Source of the DNA: Cerrena zonata
Lineage: Eukaryota; Basidiomycota; Agaricomycetes; Polyporales; Cerrenaceae
Length of the DNA stretch: 64,000 nucleotides
Assembly (NCBI GenBank): GCA_038087015.1
Contig: JASBNA010000052.1
Location: forward strand, 1 to 64,000
Direction: 5' to 3'
Of this stretch, positions 19,488-28,330 are shown piece after piece (within the stretch, counting starts at the first letter, position 1; every line of letters begins with the position of its first letter). Both the position numbers and the translations under genes were made by a program. The notes under the pieces were generated by a model. That model was given only the letters and a program-made list of their open reading frames with translations, had not been told where the DNA came from and made no database searches.

Positions 19488-20942
19488 TCAGAAGTCTAAT
19501 GGATCATCTTCTCTATTCCTTTTAGATTCTGACATTTCGTCTTTAAGTAATTCCTGGACAAATTTACCGAAATAATCAACGTATGGTTTTAAGCTAGTTT
19601 TCTCATAATCGGCAATTCTGAGATTGTTGTTGTCAAGTTCGGAATCAGACTCATCCAATGGTTGGCTAGATTCACGATTCACCCGTTTAGTATCGTATAT
19701 TTCTATTTCGTTTTGCAATTGTCTCAAATTAGGCGAGTTTGTTGGATTGAAACCATATTCATCATCCTCAGTATTACTTGATAAGTTCTTTTTAGGATTA
19801 AAAGGAACACAAACGTTACCGGTACCAGGGTGAACACAGAATGGAGATTTCAACAAGTGAATCACTTGTTTAGAAACTTCTATATCCAACCTTGGGTATA
19901 AATAATAAACCACAATGTCTTTTTTTGCTTCTTTCAAGTATGCAGCTTGAGTCTGGGATTTTAAAACCTTTTGAGCTACAACATTAATATCATCCCATTT
20001 ATCCTTTGATGTTGATATTTTAGAGCTATTTTGCCATTTAAGACGTAATTCTTGTTGTAAAGTTTTGTCTGGTAAATAAGATAATAATTCTTCGACCTGC
20101 TCCCAATTTTTACCTTTTTTGTCATCGGAAGGTTGGGTATACCAAGGATCTTGCTCTTGTAGAACTATTTCAGTAAAATGTTTAGCCATTACACCAAAAG
20201 ATCTTTCAACATGAGGATGGAATGGTTTTTTCAAATTAAATGATTTTTTACCCATTTTATTTTGTTTTGAACCTAAAATATCAAGATATTCAACTATCGA
20301 TCTTCTGCCAACTTCATCTAATTGTCTAGCTCTAGAATCACTAACCCAACAATGGGCCCCTCTTCTACCGGAGAAAACCCAAATTAAGTGTTTAAAACCA
20401 AAATCTTCTCTTAATGCAAGCTCTATAATTTGGGAAGCTACTTGAATGAATTTCCAACATTTAACACAAATATCCGTTCCTGAACAACATGTTCTGATTT
20501 CATCGTAATCAGTTAAATCAATATCAAACACCAATTCTTTACTCAAAGGCTTCATAGCAGATTTGGGTAAGTTTTTTCTTTCTTTGGGATTCACAGTATA
20601 AACTGCACCAACTTCAAAACGGGTAGGATTAGCAGTAACCACCGCTTTTTTGAAGTCAACCTGAGTAGGGAAAGAGTTATAACGTTGATAAGCACCCGAA
20701 GAATACTCAAAGGCAAATTCTCTTTTCACGAAATCTTGCGTAGGCTTTGGAGAATGGTTCAACCATTGAAAAATGTGACGGAAAGGTAGTAATCGTTCAT
20801 AAAAGAATAACATATCAGCCGAAGATGGTTTATTAAACGCCTTTTTCACTTCATCAGAAGCAGAATTCTCGAGCTGCTCATCTTCGAGAGTGAAAGATTT
20901 CAATATAGGCTCGGACGGACTGCTAGCTTCAACTGACATCAT
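19488..20942 (-). CDS. PRI1: DNA primase catalytic (small) subunit
   Basis: 484-residue archaeo-eukaryotic primase. The metal-binding pair Asp140-x-Asp142 lies in ELVFDIDLTDYDE. A zinc cluster follows with Cys152, Cys153, Cys159 and Cys162, then the nucleotide-binding SGRRGAHCWVSD at 191-202. Later blocks include PRLDIEVSKQVIHLLKSPFCVHPGTGNVCVPF. It makes the RNA primer in the DNA polymerase alpha-primase complex. The first true ATG is at 20942; three extra codons upstream begin with GTG and are excluded. An ACGCGT MCB box about 71 bp upstream fits S-phase expression. Confidence 0.97.
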   Translation of the reverse strand: MMSVEASSPSEPILKSFTLEDEQLENSASDEVKKAFNKPSSADMLFFYERLLPFRHIFQWLNHSPKPTQDFVKREFAFEYSSGAYQRYNSFPTQVDFKKAVVTANPTRFEVGAVYTVNPKERKNLPKSAMKPLSKELVFDIDLTDYDEIRTCCSGTDICVKCWKFIQVASQIIELALREDFGFKHLIWVFSGRRGAHCWVSDSRARQLDEVGRRSIVEYLDILGSKQNKMGKKSFNLKKPFHPHVERSFGVMAKHFTEIVLQEQDPWYTQPSDDKKGKNWEQVEELLSYLPDKTLQQELRLKWQNSSKISTSKDKWDDINVVAQKVLKSQTQAAYLKEAKKDIVVYYLYPRLDIEVSKQVIHLLKSPFCVHPGTGNVCVPFNPKKNLSSNTEDDEYGFNPTNSPNLRQLQNEIEIYDTKRVNRESSQPLDESDSELDNNNLRIADYEKTSLKPYVDYFGKFVQELLKDEMSESKRNREDDPLDF

Positions 20943-21012
20943 TGCTTTCACTTCGTAGTTCCACGGGACTCTGTTATAAGAAGTGATAGTAATTGATTTT
21001 GAAAGATACTCG

Positions 21013-21018
21013 ACGCGT
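21013..21018. promoter_or_regulatory. MCB (MluI cell-cycle box) upstream of PRI1
   Basis: Perfect palindrome ACGCGT about 71 bp upstream of the PRI1 ATG, with a second partial GACGCG at 21072-21077. MBF binds this site and drives G1/S expression of DNA-replication genes in yeasts. Confidence 0.7.
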
Positions 21019-21206
21019 GTGTTTTTTATGATTATTTTCCTTTATTGTTGGTGTACGGGTTCTTCGATCGAGACGCGATTCGGGACGTAAAGTTATAAAG
21101 GAAAGCTTATATGTTAATTAGAAAGTAAATCTATATTATACAGAGAGAGGGAGAGTGAAATGAATAGGCGTAAAATACAAATGAAAGCATGCAAAAAAGG
21201 AGACGA

Positions 21207-22484
21207 TTATTCGTGGTGGAAAACCAAAGCAACCCCTTCATCACCAGCAGTGACCAAAGTTTTACCATTATCAAAGGTGGTGAAATCAAGAACACCCATA
21301 TTATGACCATGACCGGCGAAAAGTTCTTCACCGGTTCTGGTATCCCATTTGTAGATACGACCATTCATACTAGAACCGATAAGGAATGGAGATTGGTCGA
21401 TGAATTCTAGTTTAGTGATGGTATCGTCGACTTTGATTGATTTACGTAATCTCCATTGTAAAGTGTCAAATAATAATAAGTCACCACTGACCAAACCAAC
21501 TGCTAACAAGTTAATTTGGGGAGAAGTACACCAACTTAATGCTTCTATGGATAAATCAGCAATATCCTCAACATTTTCAATGGTTTTAACCATGTGAACA
21601 AGTCTACCACTATCGTTATTGATGATTGCTAACTGACCATCACGAGCACCAACTGCAATCAAATTCTTATGAGCTTTAACTGAGACCCAAGGGCTTTCAA
21701 TGCCTTTAAAATCATCGTGAGGTTGCAATTTGTAGTTAGTGGCACCAGTGAAGGCATTCCAATTAACAATAGTACCATCTTCGGAGATGGTGACTAAAGT
21801 AAGTTGTTGATCATCTTCTAAGTTGGTGAAAACACCACTGTTACATTCTAAAGTATGAGAAAACCCAGACATTATTTGCACCAAAGATTTTGAATCTTCA
21901 TCAATTTGATAAACCCATACGGAACCGTCGTTACCACCAAAGGCAAAGTAGGAAGGCTGGGTTGGGTGAACAGTGATCCACAACACTTCTTCAACCTCTT
22001 CCAAGTCTGCAAACTTAGTCCATTTTTGACCACCTTTAGAGGCTTTATGGACTTGAAGAAATCCATTCATATCGGCACTAATAACGTACTTCCCATCACA
22101 AGTGAAGGCCCCAGCAATGACTGATTCCTTGTGGCCTTGTAATTCACCAACAAATCTTGGTGGTTGGGTATGAGTAGTCCATAAGTATGCAGTGTTATCC
22201 CCACCTCCAGTGGCAACCATTGGTAAAGTTGGGTGTTTGAAAATAGTGAAAACTGAGTCTTGATGTTGGTCAAAATACGTCCACGAGTTATTGGACAAGT
22301 CAATTTCCAATGTCTCAGTGTTAGGATCATCTAAATCCATTCCAGCTTCATTATCTTCATCGTCTTCATCTTCTGGTATTGGTCCGTTTGGATCATCTTC
22401 CGGCACTTCTTCTCCAACCTCGTTTATGTCCAAAAACTCATCTTGAGATTCGTGTTGTTCCGGGTATTCTTCTTGACGTGACAT
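21207..22484 (-). CDS. SQT1: WD-repeat chaperone of ribosomal protein uL16 (Rpl10)
   Basis: 425-residue WD40 protein colinear with yeast Sqt1. An acidic N-terminal 65 residues is followed by SNNSWTYFDQHQDSVFTI, PTLPMVATGGGDNTAYLW and PPRFVGELQGHKESVI, then further repeats to the final GHNMGVLDFTTF and TAGDEGVALVF. Sqt1 binds nascent Rpl10 with its acidic surface and delivers it to pre-60S particles. The ATG at 22484 is used; six codons upstream start with TTG and are not included. A PAC-like element in the promoter fits the ribosome-biogenesis regulon. The gene is divergent from the cis-prenyltransferase gene. Confidence 0.96.
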   Translation of the reverse strand: MSRQEEYPEQHESQDEFLDINEVGEEVPEDDPNGPIPEDEDDEDNEAGMDLDDPNTETLEIDLSNNSWTYFDQHQDSVFTIFKHPTLPMVATGGGDNTAYLWTTHTQPPRFVGELQGHKESVIAGAFTCDGKYVISADMNGFLQVHKASKGGQKWTKFADLEEVEEVLWITVHPTQPSYFAFGGNDGSVWVYQIDEDSKSLVQIMSGFSHTLECNSGVFTNLEDDQQLTLVTISEDGTIVNWNAFTGATNYKLQPHDDFKGIESPWVSVKAHKNLIAVGARDGQLAIINNDSGRLVHMVKTIENVEDIADLSIEALSWCTSPQINLLAVGLVSGDLLLFDTLQWRLRKSIKVDDTITKLEFIDQSPFLIGSSMNGRIYKWDTRTGEELFAGHGHNMGVLDFTTFDNGKTLVTAGDEGVALVFHHE

Positions 22485-22558
22485 CCTCTTCCAATATATC
22501 AAGTAGCTATCAACTATAAAGAAACAAGTATCTTCTCTTTTTTCATTAATAATCTTTC

Positions 22559-22569
22559 AATCTCATCGG
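22559..22569 (-). promoter_or_regulatory. PAC-like element upstream of SQT1
   Basis: On the minus strand CCGATGAGATT, sharing the CGATGAG core with the yeast PAC element (GCGATGAG). It lies about 75 bp upstream of SQT1, with an A-rich run ending in ATT further up that weakly recalls an RRPE. PAC/RRPE pairs mark ribosome-biogenesis genes. Confidence 0.5.
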
Positions 22570-22868
22570 TACAAAAGAGTGAAGAGAGAAAAAAAAAAAA
22601 ATTACTTTAATCGCAGTGTGTGCAGGACCCATGTCAAAGAATCGTATAAGCATTCATTTTTTCCTTTGGAAAGAGTTGTTCACTTTCTCTTTTGAACACC
22701 GCACCTCAATCCAACCAGGGTATCATCCAGAGAACTGATTCGTACAATCAGCAGATCGATAAGAAGCAAGCTAGAGAGTTTTCCAAGCATTGAAAAAGCA
22801 TAAGAACTCATTGAATAAGCACAAGAAGTTGTTGAAGAAGCAATTGAAGAACAAGGAAAGAGCAAAGA

Positions 22869-23891
22869 ATGAATGATTGGATATCGACATTCCCAGGGTA
22901 CGGGAAACTACTAACACAGTTGAAGAAGGTTTTCGGACAAATCATCAAGACCGGACCAACACCCAAGCACGTTGGGTTAATTATGGATGGGAATCGAAGA
23001 TATGCTAAGAATCATAAAATTGAATTGAAGGAAGGACATAATTTAGGATTTGAGAGTATGGCAAGTATTTTAGAGTTGCTTTATGAAAGTGGAGTTGAAA
23101 GTGCTACTGTGTATGCATTTTCAATTGAAAATTTCAAAAGATCCAGTTATGAAGTCAAATGGTTAATGGATTTAGCCAAGTCTAAATTTAGACAGATCAG
23201 TCAACATGGAGAGCTATGTGAGCAGTATGGTATCAAGATTAAAATCTTAGGGAATACCAGACTATTACCAACTGACGTTCAAAAAATTCTATTCGAAACC
23301 GAAGAAATTACTAAAAACAATACTAGAGCAGTTTTAAATGTTTGTTTCCCTTATACTGCAAGAGACGAAATCACCCATTCAGTCAAATCTTCTGTGGAAG
23401 ACTACCTAAAGAATAAGGACTATATAATTGATGAAACAACCATTGATAATCATCTATACACTTCAAATTCTCCTCCCCTTGATTTATTGGTTAGAACTTC
23501 TGGTACCTATAGACTATCTGACTTTTTGTTATGGCAGGCAGTCTCCCCCGAGTGTGCCATTGTATTCAGTGACAAACTATGGCCCGAATTCACTCCTTGG
23601 GATATGGCTAAAATCCTCATTAATTGGAGTTTTAATCACTACTGGTACGGTCATGGTAATGGTATGGTTACCACCAAAATCCTCAATTCCCCTAAGCACC
23701 ACGCCGAGATCACCAGTGTGGACGGCGCCACTGGTACCACTGGGTTTGCTCGTTATTCAGACGCAGAATATGAAGAAGATGATGATGACGACCTCGATGA
23801 TGACGATAATGATGATTCGGACAACAGCGAATTGGCTCCAGGCGACCTAGAAACCTCTCCTTCCACCGAAGAAGACACCGGGAAACCCTAG
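22869..23891 (+). CDS. cis-prenyltransferase (dehydrodolichyl diphosphate synthase), Rer2/Srt1 family
   Basis: 340 residues. The signature HVGLIMDGNRRYAK carries the catalytic Asp40. Further family blocks are AFSIENFKRS (83-92), NVCFPYTARDEI (157-168), LLVRTSGTYRLSDFLLWQ (206-223) and LWPEFTPWDMAKIL (237-250). The enzyme extends farnesyl diphosphate with isopentenyl units to polyprenyl diphosphate, the dolichol precursor, at the ER or lipid droplets. Some details resemble Rer2 and others Srt1 (RRYAK, SSVEDYLKNK, FSD-x-LWP), so I do not choose a paralogue. Unusual: the C-terminal 60 residues end in a run of about 24 mostly Asp/Glu residues (299-322) not seen in the yeast enzymes. Confidence 0.9.
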   Translation: MNDWISTFPGYGKLLTQLKKVFGQIIKTGPTPKHVGLIMDGNRRYAKNHKIELKEGHNLGFESMASILELLYESGVESATVYAFSIENFKRSSYEVKWLMDLAKSKFRQISQHGELCEQYGIKIKILGNTRLLPTDVQKILFETEEITKNNTRAVLNVCFPYTARDEITHSVKSSVEDYLKNKDYIIDETTIDNHLYTSNSPPLDLLVRTSGTYRLSDFLLWQAVSPECAIVFSDKLWPEFTPWDMAKILINWSFNHYWYGHGNGMVTTKILNSPKHHAEITSVDGATGTTGFARYSDAEYEEDDDDDLDDDDNDDSDNSELAPGDLETSPSTEEDTGKP

Positions 23892-24184
23892 GCCCCGTTC
23901 CCCCTTTCCCACGATCAACGATCTCATGTATTTATATCCCCCTTTTGTATATATAAATCTAATTTCTAATCCTCCCAACAATCATCCAGTGTAGAAGATC
24001 CACGTTTTTTGCATCCATACACCACATAAGTCATCGAACAGATGAACCCCCGTGGTACGGGTGTGAAGCTGCGCTGACTCATTTTTTCTACTCGTCGATT
24101 GAAAAACTCCGGTCCTAATAAAAATTGCAACGATAGTTTTGAACTTCATTTACTTTACAATCATTACACACATATATATATACC
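23892..24184. other. cis-prenyltransferase 3' flank and HIS1 promoter
   Basis: Contains TGACTCA at 24075-24081 and an (AT)n run at about 24172-24182 just upstream of the HIS1 ATG. No gene is seen. Confidence 0.55.
24075..24081. promoter_or_regulatory. Gcn4 site (TGACTCA) upstream of HIS1
   Basis: Perfect TGACTCA about 105 bp upstream of the HIS1 ATG. Gcn4 binds this sequence and activates amino-acid biosynthesis genes under starvation. ILV3 in this window has the same heptamer. Confidence 0.8.
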
Positions 24185-25187
24185 ATGGATTTAGTGAACC
24201 ACCTACCAGACCGTTTGTTGTTTGCCGTTCCTAAAAGTACGTGAAAGTTTTACGTGATTTTTTTGTTCGCTTTGGGTGTTCTTCAGCACATGTTGCAAAG
24301 TTCTTTTTGATACTAACAGTTTACTAGAGGGCCGTTTATACGAAAAATGTTGCCAATTATTAAGCGGATGTGATATTCAGTTCAGACGTTCCAACCGATT
24401 GGATATTGCATTATCGACCAACTTACCTATTGCATTGATTTTTTTACCAGCAGCAGATATTCCTATTTTTGTTGGTGATGGTAATTGTGATTTAGGTATT
24501 ACTGGATTAGATCAAATCAAAGAAGCCGACATGTTTGATTCTATTGAAGATTTATTGGATTTAAATTTTGGTAAATGTAAATTACAAATTCAAGTTCCAG
24601 CAGCTGGTGACATTAAAAAACCCGAACAATTAATTGGTAAAAAAATTGTTAGTTCATTTACTAAATTATCAACTGACTATTTCAATGACTTAGCAGCTCA
24701 GAATAAATCTTCAGAAAAAACTAGCATTAGATACGTTGGTGGTTCTGTTGAAGCTTCTTGTGCCTTGGGAGTTGCTGATGCCATTGTTGATTTGGTTGAA
24801 AGTGGTGAAACCATGAAAGCTGCTGGATTAGAAGCAATTGATACCCTTTTAGATACTTCTGCTCATCTTATTTCTTCTAAAAAACCAAAATTCCCAGAAT
24901 TAGTTGATAAAATTCACCAAAGATTCGAAGGGGTTATGGCTGCCCAAAAATACGTCTTATGCACTTATAACGCTCCAAGATCAATCTTGCCAACCTGTTT
25001 GGAAATCACTCCTGGTAGAAGATCAGCAACCATTTCTGCTTTAGAACAAAAAGATCCAAAAGCAGAAGAATGGGTTTCCATCTCCTCCATGATTGAACAG
25101 AAAAAAGCCGGGGACATCATGGACGACTTGAAGAAAGTCGGTGCCTCCGACATCCTTTTATTCGAACTCCGTAATTGTAGAGTCTAA
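24185..25187 (+). CDS. HIS1: ATP phosphoribosyltransferase, two exons
   Basis: Exons 24185-24236 and 24328-25187 encode 303 residues. Exon 1 gives MDLVNHLPDRLLFAVPK, almost the yeast N-terminus; exon 2 resumes in phase with KGRLYEK. Without splicing the frame meets TGA two codons past the donor. Typical blocks follow: RLDIALSTNLPIALIFLPAADIP, GDGNCDLGITGLDQ, GSVEASCALGVADAIVDLVESGETM and the C-terminal regulatory domain to FELRNCRV. It catalyses the first, histidine-inhibited step of histidine biosynthesis, joining ATP and PRPP. Yeast HIS1 has no intron. Expression is probably under Gcn4 control. Confidence 0.96.
24237..24327 (+). other. HIS1 intron (91 nt)
   Basis: Donor GTACGT at 24237, perfect branch point TACTAAC at 24311-24317, acceptor TAG ending 24327. 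Splicing joins A to AG to restore a Lys codon inside the conserved PKKGRLY segment, which makes the call strong. Confidence 0.93.
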
Positions 25188-25339
25188 TCGTTTCTCTGTA
25201 TCTATATAATAAACGTCTGATAGATTTGCAATCAAAGAAAACCTCCGTACATCCAAATACAACGCCCGTACATATTGGGTGCGTGTTTTTTGTTTTATTT
25301 GCACGACCCGCTTTTTCTTCTCTGACAATTCACTTCTTT

Positions 25340-25348
25340 GGTGGCAAT
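25340..25348 (+). promoter_or_regulatory. PACE-like Rpn4 site upstream of RPN5
   Basis: GGTGGCAAT, one mismatch to GGTGGCAAA, about 76 bp upstream of RPN5. See also the PRE1 site. Confidence 0.6.
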
Positions 25349-25423
25349 TGAGAGTAGAAGCTTCTTCAAAGGTAATCCATTAATCCAGTAAAAGACCCCA
25401 AATTAACTAATTGAAAGAGCGTA

Positions 25424-26830
25424 ATGTCAGGTAGAGAAGATCCATTGAAAGCCGAGAAAGATTTTTCCGCCACTTTGGATGAAAATATCCCATTAATTGA
25501 AAAATTAACTGATTATAAGCAAGCTATAGATAAATATTTAGTATTGGAAAAACAAACTAGACAATCATCTGATTTAGCATCATCAAAGAGAGTTTTGGTT
25601 AAGATTGTGGAAACCTTGGTAGACAACAATGATTGGGATTACTTGGATGACTTATTGACAATTCTTAGTAAGAAACATGGTCAATTGAAATCATCAATTC
25701 AAACTTTGATTAAAAGCACCATTGATAAATTACCAAACTTGGATGAGAATGTTAAAAAGGAATTGGATCTCAAGATCAAATTAATTGAAACCATAAGAAC
25801 TATCACTGATAAAAAGATTTTTGTTGAAGTTGAAAGAGCTATAGTGCTGAAAAACTTATCTGAGATTTATCTTGAAAAATTCAATAATTTAGATAAAGCC
25901 ACCGAGATCTTATGTGATTTACAAGTTGAAACATATTCATTAATGCCATTTCAAACCAAGATTGAATATATCTTGGAACAAATTAGATTAACTTTGGCTA
26001 AAAAAGACTTTTCACAAGCTAAGATTTTGAGTCGTAAGATTTTATTGAAGAGTTTGAAAAATTTTGAAAAAGCAGAGTATTTAAAATCGGTTTATTTAAA
26101 ATATTTATTAGACATTAGTACTCATGAAAGAGATTATATTTCAATTGTTAAAAATTCCTTATTATTAATTGAATTATCAAATATTAAAGAAAATGAAGTT
26201 GAATATAAATCATTATTAGTTTCAATCATTTATTATATTATTTTATCAACTTATGATAACTACCAATCAGATTTAATTAATAAAATTAAAATTAATTCAG
26301 TATTTATTAAAAATGTTGATTCTCCAATTTTCAAATTATTAGAAATTTTCACAACTAATGAGTTAATTCATTGGTCAAATATTGAACAAATATATAAACA
26401 AGAATATTTTGATAAAAGTGATATTTTCAAAGACGAAATCAATTATAAGAACTTACAAAAAAGAATTGTGGAACATAATTTACGAATCATAAATAAATAT
26501 TATCAATTTATTAAATTGGATCGATTATCATACTTATTACAATTATCAGAAAGCGAAGCTGAAACAAATGTTAGTGAATTGGTTAATTCAGGTATGATTA
26601 ATGCTAAAATTAATAGACCTCAAGGTATTGTCAAATTTGATAAAGTTAATCCAGTTCCAAAAACAAGTATTGGGAATGAAAAAGGGGAAGCACCATCAGC
26701 TAATGAAAGCATTAATGAATTATTGAATGATTGGATTTATGATGTTGATAAGTTATTGGAAGAAGTCGATAGTATTGGTCATTTGATTAATAAAGAAGAA
26801 ATGATGTATGGTATCAAACAAAAAGCATAG
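25424..26830 (+). CDS. RPN5: 26S proteasome lid subunit Rpn5
   Basis: 468-residue PCI-domain protein. The N-terminal helical repeats begin REDPLKAEKDFSATL and contain KRVLVKIVETLV and VEVERAIVLKNLSEIYLE. The C-terminal PCI winged helix is seen in HNLRIINKYYQFIKLDRLSYLLQLSESEAE, followed by LVNSGMINAKINRPQGIVKF. The end, LLEEVDSIGHLINKEEM, is the lid-bundle helix. Rpn5 is a structural subunit of the proteasome lid and also occurs in the CSN-like complex of yeast. Codon use is strongly AT-rich. The upstream PACE-like site supports coregulation with PRE1. Confidence 0.95.
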   Translation: MSGREDPLKAEKDFSATLDENIPLIEKLTDYKQAIDKYLVLEKQTRQSSDLASSKRVLVKIVETLVDNNDWDYLDDLLTILSKKHGQLKSSIQTLIKSTIDKLPNLDENVKKELDLKIKLIETIRTITDKKIFVEVERAIVLKNLSEIYLEKFNNLDKATEILCDLQVETYSLMPFQTKIEYILEQIRLTLAKKDFSQAKILSRKILLKSLKNFEKAEYLKSVYLKYLLDISTHERDYISIVKNSLLLIELSNIKENEVEYKSLLVSIIYYIILSTYDNYQSDLINKIKINSVFIKNVDSPIFKLLEIFTTNELIHWSNIEQIYKQEYFDKSDIFKDEINYKNLQKRIVEHNLRIINKYYQFIKLDRLSYLLQLSESEAETNVSELVNSGMINAKINRPQGIVKFDKVNPVPKTSIGNEKGEAPSANESINELLNDWIYDVDKLLEEVDSIGHLINKEEMMYGIKQKA

Positions 26831-26953
26831 ATTAGTTAAATGTACGTAAAATGAGTGAGATATTTGTAAACTCTCTAATGATATATATTATCTACTATGA
26901 AGTAAAAAAAAAAAGCAGTTTATTAAACACCTAAATAAAATGAATCAAGCAAT

Positions 26954-28330
26954 CTAAAAAAGATTGACACCAAAGAAAATACCGATAGTAGTTAATAAAA
27001 CACCCAAGTAAGCTTTGGAAGGTTTAATAGTGAAAGCATCAGAGGATTTTGAAGAACTAGATCCACTGCTTGGAGAATCAGAACTAGAACCAGAACCACT
27101 GCTTGAAGAGGAAGAGGAAGAAGAAGAAGAACCACCTTTCTTATATTTATCAGAATCATCATCATCGTTACCTTTAGCGGTACAAGCCCATTGAGTGGTG
27201 GCTTTGAAACCAGTACCTTTTGGATCTTTATAACCTTTGATATATTTAAGAGCACCTTTTGGAGTACTTGGGACTTTTTCTTTAGCTTCCCAAGTAGAAG
27301 AATTGGTTGGACATTCAGAATATTTCAAATCAGCTTGGTATTCCCCGTCACCTTTTGGATTTTCAGTTTTTTTGAATTCAGCTTTTAAATTATCAAAATC
27401 GTCATTGGTAGAAACGGTTTTATTATCAGAAGAGATTTTAACCAAACCATATTTGTTTGATTCTTCAGAGTATTCATAAACCAACCCACCAGAAAAGACT
27501 GAAGACATATCGGTGGAGTAAATAGATTCAACTTCAGTGAAAGGACGAGGATTAACTTTATTACAACCATATTCAGATAAGAATAAAGGAATAGAGTAGT
27601 TTGAATAAGATTTAACTTTATCTTTATAACCGGAGGTGGAAAAAGAAGATTTACCACACCAGGAATAATCATTAAAACCAAACATATCAACTCTAGCCAT
27701 TTCATCATCACCACAATTGAAATAATGGGCGGTTTCCAATCTGTTTTCTTTAACATCAGCAGCAGAATAACCAACTGGGATTTTTCTTAATCCAGTGTTT
27801 TTAATAAAAGTCTTCATATCACGAACCACGGCTTTAACGTAAGGAGCGACTCCGGTACTTTCATCATCGTTAATAACTTCATTGGCAGCGAAATAACCAA
27901 GAGTATTATTATATTTGGCCATTAATTTAACGGTAGCTAAAACTTCGTTCAAGTACATGGTATTGTAAGAACATTCACCATCATCTCTAGCAATAGAAGC
28001 ATAAGGAATATTTACATCAAGAATAACATAAATACCAGCATCGGCCAATTGCTCCATACAGTCATCGTGATCAGCAGTATTATCAATAGAATAAACTCTA
28101 ATGGTATTCAAACCCAATTCTTTAAAATACTTGATATCACGTTCACAAGTGGTTTTATCAGCTAAGGGATCAAACAAATCAGAAGATCCTCCCGGTTGAT
28201 AATCAACCCCTCTAATGAAAAATCTTTCTTTGGATCCATTCACAAAGAAAGCATTACCCTTGACCTCAATTGGTTGAATGGCCAAAGCTAATGAGCAGAA
28301 TAAAAAACTAACTAATATACTAAATTGCAT
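26954..28330 (-). CDS. GAS5: GPI-anchored beta-1,3-glucanosyltransferase, GH72 (Gas5/Pga4-like)
   Basis: 458 residues, strongly similar to yeast Gas5. A signal peptide covers about 1-17. The GH72 domain begins IEVKGNAFF and RFFIRGVDYQPGGSS; catalytic glutamates are Glu151 (AANEVIN) and Glu253 (LSEYGC). There is no CBM43 Cys-rich module, which places it in the Gas3/Gas5 (Candida Pga4) subgroup. A Ser-rich segment (about 390-430) is followed by a hydrophobic C-terminus, consistent with GPI anchoring near the SSKSSD stretch. The enzyme cuts and re-ligates cell-wall beta-1,3-glucan. Transcribed divergently from APM1 across about 1 kb. Confidence 0.92.
   Translation of the reverse strand: MQFSILVSFLFCSLALAIQPIEVKGNAFFVNGSKERFFIRGVDYQPGGSSDLFDPLADKTTCERDIKYFKELGLNTIRVYSIDNTADHDDCMEQLADAGIYVILDVNIPYASIARDDGECSYNTMYLNEVLATVKLMAKYNNTLGYFAANEVINDDESTGVAPYVKAVVRDMKTFIKNTGLRKIPVGYSAADVKENRLETAHYFNCGDDEMARVDMFGFNDYSWCGKSSFSTSGYKDKVKSYSNYSIPLFLSEYGCNKVNPRPFTEVESIYSTDMSSVFSGGLVYEYSEESNKYGLVKISSDNKTVSTNDDFDNLKAEFKKTENPKGDGEYQADLKYSECPTNSSTWEAKEKVPSTPKGALKYIKGYKDPKGTGFKATTQWACTAKGNDDDDSDKYKKGGSSSSSSSSSSSGSGSSSDSPSSGSSSSKSSDAFTIKPSKAYLGVLLTTIGIFFGVNLF

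Noticed and set aside
24276..24330. Start of HIS1 inside the intron region
   Set aside because: The residues before GRLYEK do not match the family, while the ATG at 24185 plus splicing gives the exact N-terminus.
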